From assembly GCF_003576525.1 (NCBI RefSeq), contig NZ_QWUA01000021.1, forward strand, positions 1 to 61,551: 61,551 nt of DNA, read 5' to 3'. Of the stretch, positions 16,221-23,921 are shown piece after piece. The notes under the pieces are model-generated. The model was not told the DNA's origin, did not search any database, and saw only the letters and a program-made list of their open reading frames with translations. How positions within the stretch are numbered: position 1 is the stretch's first letter; every line of letters starts with the position of its first letter. A program made the position numbers and the translations under genes. This stretch comes from Rummeliibacillus sp. POC4. Its GTDB lineage: Bacteria > Bacillota > Bacilli > Bacillales_A > Planococcaceae.

Positions 16221-16446
16221 TATTAAGAAATTCCTTCAATACATCAGTATTCATAGTACTTTTTGGCACTTTAACACACTAAATTGTTTTTGGAAAGCCT
16301 TATGTATCAAGGGATATATCGTTTTGTAAATCAAACTTTTCTTACATCTGAATTTTTGAATTTATATTCCTTTAACGGTTATTAAGAAATCCCCCTGAAA
16401 CCTCAATAAAATCCATACTTTTAGGCACTTTAGTATGTTAAAGTTA
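16221..16446. repeat. Two diverged ~65-bp repeat units
   Basis: Units at 16221-16286 and 16380-16446 share TATTAAGAAAT at their left and TACTTTTnGGCACTTTA at their right ends. On the minus strand each could encode a short peptide with V-P-K-S, but without ribosome-binding sites. I read them as a decayed duplication. No gene is called in 15858-16676. Confidence 0.5.
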
Positions 16447-16513
16447 TTCTACAATCATTGATATAATAACGTTTTATGAGTTTTTAATAGTGAGATAAAA
16501 TACTAGTTTCATA

Positions 16514-16884
16514 CTCCTTCCATATATATGAAATGCAATCAACTTTTGTAACCGTTGGTATTACTATGTTTATAAGGCATTTCTATTTTCCTAAATGATA
16601 TTCTTCTTCCATATATATCATTTGTAATCGAATCTTGAAACCGTTGATACGACTGCATTTATGGAACATTAGCAAATCAAACAAATTTATTTTTTCTATT
16701 CTTCATAGTTTTTTCTATATTTATTCTTTTAGCACAGTCACTACAATATCTGTTTTTATAATTAGTGACTTGTATTAATTTCACACCACACTCCTCGCAC
16801 CACTTCACCTTCTGATTTCCATGATATGCTTCGTTGCTTTACGAGAATTATTTACTCCTTCCATATATATGATTTGCAGTCAAC
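16514..16884. repeat. Three copies of a ~30-bp CTCCTTCCATATATAT-type repeat
   Basis: Copies at 16514-16543, 16603-16632 and 16855-16884 share CTTCCATATATAT and a following TTTGCAATCAA-like part. The first two also share ACCGTTGGTAT-like sequence about 20 bases further on. Read on the minus strand each ends in ATATATATGGAAGGAG, that is, an AT-rich block running into a ribosome-binding-site-like sequence. They look like repeated leader regions of short transcripts, the third one lying before the zinc-ribbon frame. Confidence 0.65.
16677..16808 (-). CDS. Small zinc-ribbon protein (43 residues), start uncertain
   Basis: The frame encodes W-C-E-E-C-G-V-K, then about 13 residues later Y-C-S-D-C-A-K-R-I-N-I-E-K-T, a four-Cys zinc ribbon with a basic tail, as in many small phage proteins. 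The best start in frame is a GTG at 16808, but no normally spaced ribosome-binding site serves it. A 19-codon frame starting in the third ATATATATGGAAGGAG repeat ends in TGA overlapping this GTG (GTGA). So it is either coupled to that leader or was once fused to it before a frameshift. Confidence 0.5.
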   Translation of the reverse strand: MKWCEECGVKLIQVTNYKNRYCSDCAKRINIEKTMKNRKNKFV

Positions 16885-17550
16885 TCTGAACCCCCTACTC
16901 CCACAAGGGATACGAGAGTTTTCTGAAAGTGGTTATTTCTAATTTGACTTTTCTTTCTCATTTTGCATTAATCCGAGCATGAAACGCTTAGGCTTTTGTA
17001 AAGTTGTTGCCTTATTTAGCAAACTCAAAATATATGAATCTACTAAACAGACAACAACTATCCATTAATCCTCACACTCACGTTGAGTATTTTGCCTTGT
17101 TTAGTTGCGTTCTCTCGAACAATACACCTACTACCTACTTTTGCCCCCGATAGTTCAATTCATGCTTATATAAGCGATCATACTTGTACAAGTTAATATT
17201 TATCCGACTATTGCGGAACTCAATAACATGAATATCTATGGTGTATTTGTATTACCCTTGAGTAATCAAACCTTCCCACCTGACCAATTATGTGTGTCAG
17301 CCACATTCACGTACAATAGCAAACAAGGAAACTATTATCTGTACGCTAGACTTAATTATTGCATCGGCTAAGTCATAACCTATCAAGGTTAGATTATAGT
17401 CGTATTATTCGGCTCTCCACGACTAACTAAACACTAAAAATAATCGTACTTAAATAAACCTTTTACTTGTCATTTTTGAAAAAAGGCTTTAATATAATAT
17501 TAAATACACTTATGCTTGTTGGGCGATAGTGTTAGTTATATTCAGTTGTG
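16885..17550. other. 666-bp noncoding stretch with palindromes
   Basis: No frame has a start, ribosome-binding site and protein-like composition. Perfect palindromes GCTTATATAAGC (about 17163) and ACTTGTACAAGT (about 17182) and several smaller inverted repeats are present. The base composition is less AT-rich than the neighbouring iteron regions. It may contain RNA or replication signals. On the plus strand it leads to the terminator at 17551-17587. Confidence 0.4.
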
Positions 17551-17587
17551 GAGGGAAAGTGACTGCAATCACTTAACCCTCTTTTTA
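17551..17587 (+). terminator. Plus-strand intrinsic terminator
   Basis: GAGGG, AAGTGA, loop, TCACTT, CCCTC, then TTTTTATTT. The T-run exists only for plus-strand transcription, although all larger genes nearby are on the minus strand. It implies a rightward transcript, possibly a small RNA. Confidence 0.7.
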
Positions 17588-17592
17588 TTTGC

Positions 17593-17772
17593 TTATTTTC
17601 TGTAACGAGATGTAACCTCACCTTTTTTATTGTTTAATACTTCTACAATTGCTTGTAATTGTTCATTTGATAGTGATACTTCTTGTAAATCATCTTTTAA
17701 TTCATCTAAAATCATTTGACAGTCGCTAACACTAGAAAAACAACAAATCGTATATGGTACATATGATTTCAT
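17593..17772 (-). CDS. Small protein co-transcribed with the integrase
   Basis: A 59-residue frame from an ATG at 17772 to a TAA at 17593, with GGAGGT overlapping the integrase stop codon. It has a Cys-containing start (Y-T-I-C-C-F-S-S) and then an acidic amphipathic helix pair (M-I-L-D-E-L-K-D-D-L-Q-E-V and N-E-Q-L-Q-A-I-V-E-V-L-N). Its place directly after int suggests an excision or regulation partner, but it lacks a clear helix-turn-helix. I do not recognise the family. Confidence 0.65.
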   Translation of the reverse strand: MKSYVPYTICCFSSVSDCQMILDELKDDLQEVSLSNEQLQAIVEVLNNKKGEVTSRYRK

Positions 17773-17783
17773 GATAAAACCTC

Positions 17784-18767
17784 CTATAGATAATCCCTTA
17801 ACTCTTGAGCAGTTTCTTCTATATTTATTGATAAGTATTGAGTTGTTACCCCTAAATCAGAATGACCAAGTGCTTTAGAGATTAGATTAATATTTGCTCC
17901 CTTCCTCAAAAGGTTGGTAGCGAAACCTCTACGTAAAGCGTGTGGTGATATATTTTTTATTCCATATTTCCTCGAATAATTATTTAACTGTTTCTGAATA
18001 GCATTTGAAGTAATACCTTTACTTACAAACTCACCTTTATTAGTGATAAAAACGTACTCGTTAAATTCATGATACTCATTTCTAATTTTTTGGTTCTGTT
18101 CCATAAGAATATAGAGTAAATAAACCAACTGATCGTCAATCGGTAATTTTAATCCTTTATGGTTCTTCATAAGTTGTCCATCTAAATTCAACAATTTATT
18201 TTCTAAATCAACGTGTCGTTCTTCAAGTTTTGAAAGGGTTGCTATTCTAATTCCAGTTTTATACATCAATAAGACAGCAGTACCATTCCTTAAATCTAAA
18301 AAATTATTGAAATCAAGCACAGACAATAACATATTCACATCATCATCTGTTGCCCCTTCTTTGATTTTTTGGTCTACTTTAACATTGATATTTCTCCAAA
18401 ATTTAGTTTCTAACCATCCATTATCCAAACAACGTCCTAAAAAAGCCTTAAAGCATTTTAACCTTGTCAGTTTTGTTTGATTAGCAACATTCATTGATTC
18501 CAACCATTGATAAATTAAATTGTTCGTAATATCCAATAAATAAACTGCTTTTGTAACTGTTTGAAATTTTCCAATAGTGTACTCGTAATCATAGAGAGTT
18601 CTAGGTCTAGCACCACTAATCTCCATTTGTCTTAAAATAATTTGCAAGGCATTTTCGATGGTAATACCATTATCTTTTTTTCGTTTATTTTTTTGTTGAT
18701 TCGGCATAGATAAGGTATTTACATCTAAATTTATATTTACATCAAATATGCCCTTTTTTTTAGTCAC
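17784..18767 (-). CDS. int: Tyrosine-family site-specific integrase
   Basis: A 327-residue recombinase that would insert and excise the element at tRNA-Arg. The N-terminal part is basic, residues ~35-125 form the SAM-like core-binding domain, and the catalytic domain carries R174 (T-G-I-R-I-A), H276-x-x-R279 (H-A-L-R-R), H302 (L-G-H-S-D) and the nucleophile Y311 (T-T-Q-Y-L). All catalytic residues are present, so it should be active. The GTG start follows GGGGGTGC. The gene ends 112 bp from the attR repeat, the usual place, and reads away from the tRNA. Confidence 0.93.
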   Translation of the reverse strand: MTKKKGIFDVNINLDVNTLSMPNQQKNKRKKDNGITIENALQIILRQMEISGARPRTLYDYEYTIGKFQTVTKAVYLLDITNNLIYQWLESMNVANQTKLTRLKCFKAFLGRCLDNGWLETKFWRNINVKVDQKIKEGATDDDVNMLLSVLDFNNFLDLRNGTAVLLMYKTGIRIATLSKLEERHVDLENKLLNLDGQLMKNHKGLKLPIDDQLVYLLYILMEQNQKIRNEYHEFNEYVFITNKGEFVSKGITSNAIQKQLNNYSRKYGIKNISPHALRRGFATNLLRKGANINLISKALGHSDLGVTTQYLSINIEETAQELRDYL

Positions 18768-18798
18768 GAAAAAAGCACCCCCACTTATAAGAGTTATT

Positions 18799-18836
18799 CC
18801 AAATCAGTCATGTGACCGATACTTGAAAATATACTT
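18799..18836. repeat. Right arm repeat, inverted relative to the left arm
   Basis: Read on the minus strand it gives TATTTTCAAGTATCGGT, then ATGACTGATTTGG, nearly the same as the left-arm block around 3162-3201 (CAAGTATCGGT, then GACCGATTTAG). It lies between the integrase gene and attR, the expected site for integrase or Xis binding. Confidence 0.55.
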
Positions 18837-18878
18837 ATAAGCAAGAATGCTTATTTATCAACCTTTTACGTTATATAA

Positions 18879-18956
<78 letters not shown>

Positions 18957-19033
18957 AGGATGTCTTTTTGATATGTTATCCTTAAGACATTTCCTATTAT
19001 AGCATCCCTGACAAAATTGTCAACACTATTTTA

Positions 19034-19534
19034 TCAATATAATAAAGTTTTTTCTTCAATTTCCTTTTTTTCTTCTGTATAGAAAATTATATGCCAACCA
19101 TTTTTGATATTTTCAATGATTGCATAACTTTTTTCTTTGCGGCCTCTTGGTAGTAAAAGGCTTCCCGGATTGACATAAAGTATATTATCAACAAGTTCAA
19201 CGCCTAGCACGTGAGAATGTCCAAATAAGACTACATCTGCTTCTACTTCTCTTGCTCGATAAGATAACGCAGTTAGACTTGATTTTATATGATATAAATG
19301 GCCATGCGTCATGTAGATTTGTTTACCATCTATTTCTTTTATCATTTCAGTTGGAAATTCAATATCTTGATCGCAATTGCCTCTAACTTTTAAAACACCT
19401 TGGAGTTCTGGCGCCGAGCATGATAACTCGCTATCTCCACAGTGGAAAATAGCGTCTACATCGGGGTTTTGCGCGATTACATTGGTAATTACTGCTGCAT
19501 CACTATGTGTATCACTCATGACTAATAGTTTCAT
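19034..19534 (-). CDS. ysnB: YfcE/YsnB-family metallophosphoesterase
   Basis: A 166-residue calcineurin-like phosphodiesterase of the small MJ0936/YfcE type, cytosolic and manganese-dependent in studied members. All metal-ligand motifs are seen in order: M-S-D-T-H near residue 6, H-C-G-D near 31, R-G-N-C-D near 51, T-H-G-H near 75 and G-H-S-H near 104. It follows rdgB by 12 bases with AGGAGAGG upstream, so the two form an operon, as ysnA-ysnB do in B. subtilis. The physiological substrate is not known. Confidence 0.88.
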   Translation of the reverse strand: MKLLVMSDTHSDAAVITNVIAQNPDVDAIFHCGDSELSCSAPELQGVLKVRGNCDQDIEFPTEMIKEIDGKQIYMTHGHLYHIKSSLTALSYRAREVEADVVLFGHSHVLGVELVDNILYVNPGSLLLPRGRKEKSYAIIENIKNGWHIIFYTEEKKEIEEKTLLY

Positions 19535-19546
19535 CGCTACCCTCTC

Positions 19547-20140
19547 CTATTTAAACCAAGATGGTAATTCTTCTGCTAATTTACGAATTGCATTTCCACG
19601 GTGTGAAATAGACCCTTTTTCTTCAGCAGTCATTTGAGCCATTGTTCGTTCCATTGAAGGTACATAGAAAATTGGATCATAACCAAAGCCATTATTGCCA
19701 CGTTTTTCAGTTAAGATAATACCTTCGGACGTACCAAATACAGTTTTTGTTTTATGTTCTGGGCCGGTAATAGCTAAGCAACAGCAAAATCGTGCTGTAC
19801 GCTTTTCTTCAGGTACTCCCTCTAAATTTTCTAATACTTTCTTAATATTCGCTTCATCATCATGATCTCCTGCATATCTTGCAGAATATACGCCTGGTTC
19901 TCCATTTAAGGCATCTATTTGAAGTCCACTATCATCTGCAATTACAAATGTATTGAGATGTTTTGCAACGGTATCTGCCTTTAAAATTGCGTTTTCTTCA
20001 AATGTTGTTCCTGTTTCTTCAATTTCCATATCTGGTGCTACATCAAATAATGTCAAGACTTCATAGCCAAGCGGTGCAAAAATAGCTTCAAAATCTTTAG
20101 CCTTTCCTTTATTCTTTGTAGCAATAACAACTTGTTTCAT
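19547..20140 (-). CDS. rdgB: dITP/XTP pyrophosphatase (RdgB/HAM1 family)
   Basis: A 197-residue nucleotide-pool sanitising enzyme that hydrolyses non-canonical purine triphosphates (XTP, dITP) to monophosphates so they do not enter DNA or RNA. Signature stretches: A-T-K-N-K-G-K near residue 7, E-E-T-G-T-T-F-E-E-N-A near 41, A-D-D-S-G-L near 68, Y-S-A-R-Y-A-G near 84, G-F-G-Y-D-P-I-F near 150 and S-H-R-G-N-A near 178. Length is typical. In B. subtilis rph and gerM lie between racE and this gene; both are absent here. Confidence 0.93.
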   Translation of the reverse strand: MKQVVIATKNKGKAKDFEAIFAPLGYEVLTLFDVAPDMEIEETGTTFEENAILKADTVAKHLNTFVIADDSGLQIDALNGEPGVYSARYAGDHDDEANIKKVLENLEGVPEEKRTARFCCCLAITGPEHKTKTVFGTSEGIILTEKRGNNGFGYDPIFYVPSMERTMAQMTAEEKGSISHRGNAIRKLAEELPSWFK

Positions 20141-20274
20141 AAAAATTCCTCCTAATATTCCAATTTATTTTATCATTTCGCTTTCTTTAACTCCAGTAGC
20201 TTAAAACATAACATTTTATAACTAAGAATCAATGACGAGCCGAGCAAAACTACTCGTCCTATGTATAATAACTC

Positions 20275-20310
20275 AAAAAGAAAGCCCGAAAAGAAAACTT
20301 TTCGAGCTTC
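20275..20310 (-). terminator. Intrinsic terminator after racE
   Basis: On the minus strand AGCTCGAAAAG-TTTT-CTTTTCGGGCT is followed by TTCTTTTTGAG. It ends the ysmB-racE unit and separates it from rdgB. Confidence 0.8.
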
Positions 20311-20313
20311 ATA

Positions 20314-21108
20314 CTATAGTTTTATTCGTTTGACATGGACTTCTTTTAAGGGTAACCAATTACTTGCAATTGTTTTGAAGATAGGAACTGAGCCTGTTGT
20401 ATAAAAAAGATACTCTGGAGATTTTTTGTCTGTTCTAGCAATATGCTGGAACTGTAAAATTTCCTTTACATGTTTTGCTGTTTCCTCTGCAGATGAAACA
20501 ACATGAACTTGGTCGCCTACTACTTCTTCAATTAGACTTTGAATAATTGGATAATGTGTACATCCTAAAATCATCGTATCAAACTTTTCATTTTTTAATG
20601 GCGCTAGTGTTTCCGCTACCAAGCTTTTGGCAAATTCGCCTTGGTATTCTCCACTTTCAACAAGTGGTACTAATCTTGGACACGCTAAAGATGTTACGTT
20701 ACTAGAGGAATATAATGAATAAAGTGCATTTTCATATGCACCGCTTTTAACTGTTCCTTGAGTTGCAATAACTGCAATATCATGTGATTTTGTTGCTTTG
20801 ACAGCTGCTTGAGCACCTGCATTAATCACACCGATTACAGGGAATTTACAACGTTTTTGTAGTCCTTCTAATGCGACTGCTGTAATTGTGTTACAAGCAA
20901 TCACAAGCATTTTAATATTCATTTTTTCAAGCTGATCGACTATTTGCCAAGTAAATTGAATCACCTGTTCCTTGGAACGGGGACCATATGGGCAACGAGC
21001 AGTGTCGCCTAAATAGGTTATCGATTCATTTGGTAAATAGCGAAGCATTTCCTTTACAACGGTTAGCCCACCAACTCCTGAATCAATTACTCCAATGGGA
21101 GCATTCAC
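20314..21108 (-). CDS. racE: Glutamate racemase
   Basis: A 264-residue cofactor-independent racemase supplying D-glutamate for peptidoglycan. The two catalytic cysteines are C72 (I-A-C-N-T) and C183 (L-G-C-T-H-Y-P). The N-terminal I-G-V-I-D-S-G-V-G-G-L-T and G-D-T-A-R-C-P-Y-G motifs are intact. The start lies next to the ysmB stop, so the two are co-transcribed. RacE is the name used for the B. subtilis copy at this chromosomal position; MurI is the general family name. Confidence 0.94.
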   Translation of the reverse strand: MNAPIGVIDSGVGGLTVVKEMLRYLPNESITYLGDTARCPYGPRSKEQVIQFTWQIVDQLEKMNIKMLVIACNTITAVALEGLQKRCKFPVIGVINAGAQAAVKATKSHDIAVIATQGTVKSGAYENALYSLYSSSNVTSLACPRLVPLVESGEYQGEFAKSLVAETLAPLKNEKFDTMILGCTHYPIIQSLIEEVVGDQVHVVSSAEETAKHVKEILQFQHIARTDKKSPEYLFYTTGSVPIFKTIASNWLPLKEVHVKRIKL

Positions 21109-21109
21109 A

Positions 21110-21580
21110 TTAACCGCCTCTATCCTGGTTCATTTCTTTGTATAGTTTGCTTAATAATATTGAAAGAGATTGAACTTCTTCGCATTTAAAATCTTTGACG
21201 ATATCTGCCAAATAATTTTGACGTTGTTCAATTACTTCTTCAATAATACGTTCTCCTTCTTTAAGCAAATGGATACGAACGACACGACGATCCTGATTAT
21301 CCCGAATTCGTTGTACTAGTTCGTTTCTTTCCATACGATCAACTAAATCGGTTGTCGTACTGAACGCTAAATACATTTTATTCGAAAGATCTCCAATTGT
21401 CATGTCTCCTAGCTCATGAAGCCATTGTAGAGCGATGAACTGTGGTGGTGTTATTGTGTAATCACTTAAAATTTCTCTACCTTTTTGTTTTATAAGAGCT
21501 GCAATATGACGTAACTCTTTTTCTAACAATGCAATTTGTTCAATATCATGTGTGTTATTCTGTTGCTCTTGGTTTGACAT
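21110..21580 (-). CDS. ysmB: MarR-family transcriptional regulator (YsmB-like)
   Basis: A 156-residue winged-helix protein. The DNA-binding core runs from about residue 45 to 110: I-T-P-P-Q-F-I-A-L-Q-W-L-H, then D-L-S-N-K-M-Y-L-A-F-S-T-T-T-D-L-V-D-R-M-E (recognition helix) and the wing R-D-N-Q-D-R-R-V-V-R-I. Dimerisation helices lie at both ends. The position between gerE and racE is as in B. subtilis ysmB. The ligand and targets are unknown. Confidence 0.88.
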   Translation of the reverse strand: MSNQEQQNNTHDIEQIALLEKELRHIAALIKQKGREILSDYTITPPQFIALQWLHELGDMTIGDLSNKMYLAFSTTTDLVDRMERNELVQRIRDNQDRRVVRIHLLKEGERIIEEVIEQRQNYLADIVKDFKCEEVQSLSILLSKLYKEMNQDRGG

Positions 21581-21655
21581 GTAGCTACTCCACTCCTCAA
21601 AAGGATTACTTATTCCTATTGTGAAGTGTTTTTTTCAAAATGGCAAGTGTACTTT

Positions 21656-21874
21656 TTACTCTAAAGTAAACTCCCCTAAACGGATTAACTCAAGCATTGC
21701 TTGTGCGCGACTAGATACGCCCAGTTTCTGAATAGTATTAGAAATATGGTTTCGAACTGTTTTTTCACTTATACCTAGCTCTTTAGCAATTTCTTTTGTC
21801 GTATAATCCTTCATTAATAAAAGAAATATTTCGTGTTCTCTTTTCGTCAAAATTGAATGATGAAAACGACTCAT
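21656..21874 (-). CDS. gerE: Spore-specific LuxR-type regulator GerE
   Basis: A 72-residue protein that is a bare LuxR-type DNA-binding domain: L-T-K-R-E-H-E-I-F-L-L-L, then K-E-I-A-K-E-L-G-I-S-E-K-T-V-R-N-H-I. GerE acts last in the mother-cell cascade, turning late coat genes on and some sigma-K genes off. The small size matches B. subtilis GerE (74 residues). A good sigma-K promoter lies upstream (21906-21934). Its presence shows the organism makes endospores. Confidence 0.93.
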   Translation of the reverse strand: MSRFHHSILTKREHEIFLLLMKDYTTKEIAKELGISEKTVRNHISNTIQKLGVSSRAQAMLELIRLGEFTLE

Positions 21875-21905
21875 TTACGTGCGCCCCTCCAATCCCCTCA
21901 CACTG

Positions 21906-21934
21906 TAAAGTATGATAGGAATTGAATAGCGGTG
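21906..21934 (-). promoter_or_regulatory. Sigma-K-like promoter of gerE
   Basis: On the minus strand AC, a 17-base spacer, then CATACTTTA, a full match to CATAnnnTA. gerE is known to be transcribed by sigma-K in B. subtilis. Confidence 0.65.
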
Positions 21935-21956
21935 ACGGCATTTGCCCGAAGTTTTT

Positions 21957-22424
21957 TTATAGAATAATATTACTTTTCTTTTGGTTGTTTAGTTTGGATA
22001 ATTGTCGTTCTTCCCAAGGTACTGATTTTCCAGTTTCTTGGTTCATCTGAACGACTGTCCCTCTACCTGTAAAACATATATGGTCAAAATCATCTACACC
22101 TAGATAATGTAGATCTAATGAAGATGTACCTATCTTGGCAATCTTAACATATACCTTTAATTGTTCATCAAAATATACCTGTTTTACATAATCACATTGT
22201 ATGTCTGCAATCACAATTATGTTATTTATTTCCCTATCTAGCCATTCTTCCATAATTCCTAAATTATTTAGAAACTCAATTCTTGCTTGTTCAAAATATA
22301 CAATAGGTACTGTATTATTCATATGCCCATACAAATCAGTTTCAGAAAACCTAACTTTAATAGGCGTGAAAAAAGTAAAATCCTTTTGCCACTCTTCTAA
22401 ATCTTCAATATAACTTTTTATCAT
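21957..22424 (-). CDS. ysmA: 4-hydroxybenzoyl-CoA-type acyl-CoA thioesterase (YsmA-like)
   Basis: A 155-residue hot-dog-fold protein. The typical R-F-S-E-T-D-L-Y-G-H-M-N-N-T motif lies near residue 24-37, with the catalytic Asp in E-T-D and the M-N-N turn, followed by Y-F-E-Q-A-R-I-E-F near 43. Such enzymes hydrolyse acyl-CoA thioesters. The gene sits between sdhB and gerE as ysmA does in B. subtilis. A palindrome matching the FadR operator lies just upstream (22450-22467), so it probably belongs to the fatty-acid degradation regulon here. Confidence 0.85.
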   Translation of the reverse strand: MIKSYIEDLEEWQKDFTFFTPIKVRFSETDLYGHMNNTVPIVYFEQARIEFLNNLGIMEEWLDREINNIIVIADIQCDYVKQVYFDEQLKVYVKIAKIGTSSLDLHYLGVDDFDHICFTGRGTVVQMNQETGKSVPWEERQLSKLNNQKKSNIIL

Positions 22425-22449
22425 TTCAAAAATCCCCCTTGTTGTAAAA

Positions 22450-22467
22450 TGAATGATTATTCATTTT
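22450..22467. promoter_or_regulatory. FadR-type operator before ysmA
   Basis: TGAATGATTATTCATTTT matches the Bacillus FadR box (TGAATGAnTAnTCATTCA) except for two bases at the right end. It lies 25 bases upstream of the ysmA start. The FadR regulator is encoded in this window at 33780-34364. Confidence 0.6.
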
Positions 22468-22623
22468 ATTATATCAGAACATTTAAATAATTCCACATAA
22501 CTACTACTTCTGTTTTTCACAACTTATTACAGGATTATTTATTGTACATCTTTTAATGAAGGAATATAGAAACATCCATTGAATAGATATAATTACAAAT
22601 TTATACATGCTAGGGGGATTTGT

Positions 22624-23115
22624 TTGGAAATAGAAATAACACTTTTAAGTGAAAACAAGGAGTTTGTTAAAGCTGTTTCGCAGATGGTCTATAAAGAATT
22701 TGTATTACCTTCGAGTAGCAAAATGTCTTTTGATGATGTTGTAGACTTTTTTTCAGATACTTATTCATCGAAATTCCCAATAACATTCATAGCTATATTA
22801 GATCATCAATGTGTTGGCACAGTATCAATATTTGAAAATGATTTCAAGAAATGCACACATTTTAAGCCTTGGTTAGCTTCCCTTTACGTGGACCCGAACT
22901 ACAGAGAAAGAAAAATCGGAATAAGCCTTATTGATGCCTTATTAAAACACTTAGTCTCATTAGGTTTTAGAGAGGTGTATCTTAAAACTGAAAATGCTGC
23001 TGAATATTATCTAAATCGTGGTTGGGAATTTGTTGAGTCAGTATTAGATGATCGAAATGTGAATTTAGATATTTTTAAACACAATTTAATAAATAAAAAA
23101 CTCCGTACCAAGTAA
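22624..23115 (+). CDS. GNAT-family N-acetyltransferase
   Basis: A 163-residue acetyl-CoA-dependent acyltransferase. The core is L-A-S-L-Y-V-D-P-N-Y-R-E-R-K-I-G-I-S-L-I (the acetyl-CoA loop, R-x-x-x-I-G), with Y-L-K-T-E-N-A-A-E-Y-Y-L-N-R-G-W-E-F downstream, as in GNATs. The TTG at 22624 is preferred to an earlier TTG at 22579 because AGGGGG lies just before it. It is a single gene inserted between ysmA and sdhB on the opposite strand, with its final codons lying inside the shared terminator. The substrate is unknown. Confidence 0.83.
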   Translation: MEIEITLLSENKEFVKAVSQMVYKEFVLPSSSKMSFDDVVDFFSDTYSSKFPITFIAILDHQCVGTVSIFENDFKKCTHFKPWLASLYVDPNYRERKIGISLIDALLKHLVSLGFREVYLKTENAAEYYLNRGWEFVESVLDDRNVNLDIFKHNLINKKLRTK

Positions 23116-23126
23116 GTACGGAGTTT
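23098..23126. terminator. Bidirectional terminator between the GNAT gene and sdhB
   Basis: ACTCCGTAC and GTACGGAGT form a perfect 9-bp stem with an A-run before it and a T-run after it. The GNAT stop codon lies in its loop. Confidence 0.8.
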
Positions 23127-23145
23127 CTCGTTATCTATCTTTTTA

Positions 23146-23919
23146 CTAGTCAACCATATGGTCAGAACCAAAGAAGTTCTTGAACATTTGAACAGTTGTA
23201 GCACGGTTTAATGCTGCGATAGAAGTTGTCAAAGGAATACCTTTTGGACAAGCTAATACACAGTTTTGTGCGTTACCACAGCCTTCAAGACCACCTGGTG
23301 TCATAATAGCGTTTAAACGTACATCTTTAGTCATTGCGCCTGTTGGATGTGCGTTGAATAAACGTACTTGTGAAAGTGGAGCTGGTCCCATAAAGTCTGA
23401 ATGACTGTTAACATTTGGACATGATTCTAAACATACACCACAAGTCATACATTTAGATAATTCATATGCCCATTCACGTTTACGTTCTGGCATACGAGGA
23501 CCTTCACCTAAATCGTAAGAACCATCGATTGGAACCCAAGCTTTAACTTGTTTCAAAGAGTCAAACATGCGGCTACGATCGATTTGTAAGTCACGAATTA
23601 CAGGGAAAGTACTCATAGGTTGTAATTTCAATGGTTGTTCCAATTTATCAACCAATGCTGAACATGATTGACGTGGGCGACCATTAATTACCATTGAACA
23701 TGCCCCACATACTTCTTCTAAACAGTTCATGTCCCATGCAACAGGAGTAGTTTGTTTTCCTTCAACTGTTACAGGGTTTTCACGAATTCCCATAAGAACA
23801 GAGATTACGTTCATATTTGGACGATACGGAACTCTGAATTTTTCCCAATAGGGGTTAGAGTTAGCATCATCTTGACGTTGAACTTCAACCTCAACATATT
23901 TTTGCGCTTCGTTTCCCAT
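23146..23919 (-). CDS. sdhB: Succinate dehydrogenase iron-sulfur subunit
   Basis: A 257-residue subunit carrying electrons from the flavoprotein to the membrane anchor. The [2Fe-2S] ligands lie in C-L-E-E-V-C-G-A-C and the following R-Q-S-C (about residues 69-91). The [4Fe-4S] and [3Fe-4S] ligands lie in C-M-T-C-G-V-C-L-E-S-C-P and C-G-N-A-Q-N-C-V-L-A-C-P-K-G. Last gene of sdhCAB, with two bases between the sdhA stop and its start. It acts in the TCA cycle and respiratory chain with menaquinone in this group. Confidence 0.96.
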   Translation of the reverse strand: MGNEAQKYVEVEVQRQDDANSNPYWEKFRVPYRPNMNVISVLMGIRENPVTVEGKQTTPVAWDMNCLEEVCGACSMVINGRPRQSCSALVDKLEQPLKLQPMSTFPVIRDLQIDRSRMFDSLKQVKAWVPIDGSYDLGEGPRMPERKREWAYELSKCMTCGVCLESCPNVNSHSDFMGPAPLSQVRLFNAHPTGAMTKDVRLNAIMTPGGLEGCGNAQNCVLACPKGIPLTTSIAALNRATTVQMFKNFFGSDHMVD

Positions 23920-23921
23920 AA

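Noticed and set aside
16129-16329. 66-codon plus-strand frame
   Set aside because: It runs through an iteron and a repeat unit, has no ribosome-binding site and a composition rich in Phe, Leu, Cys and Ile.
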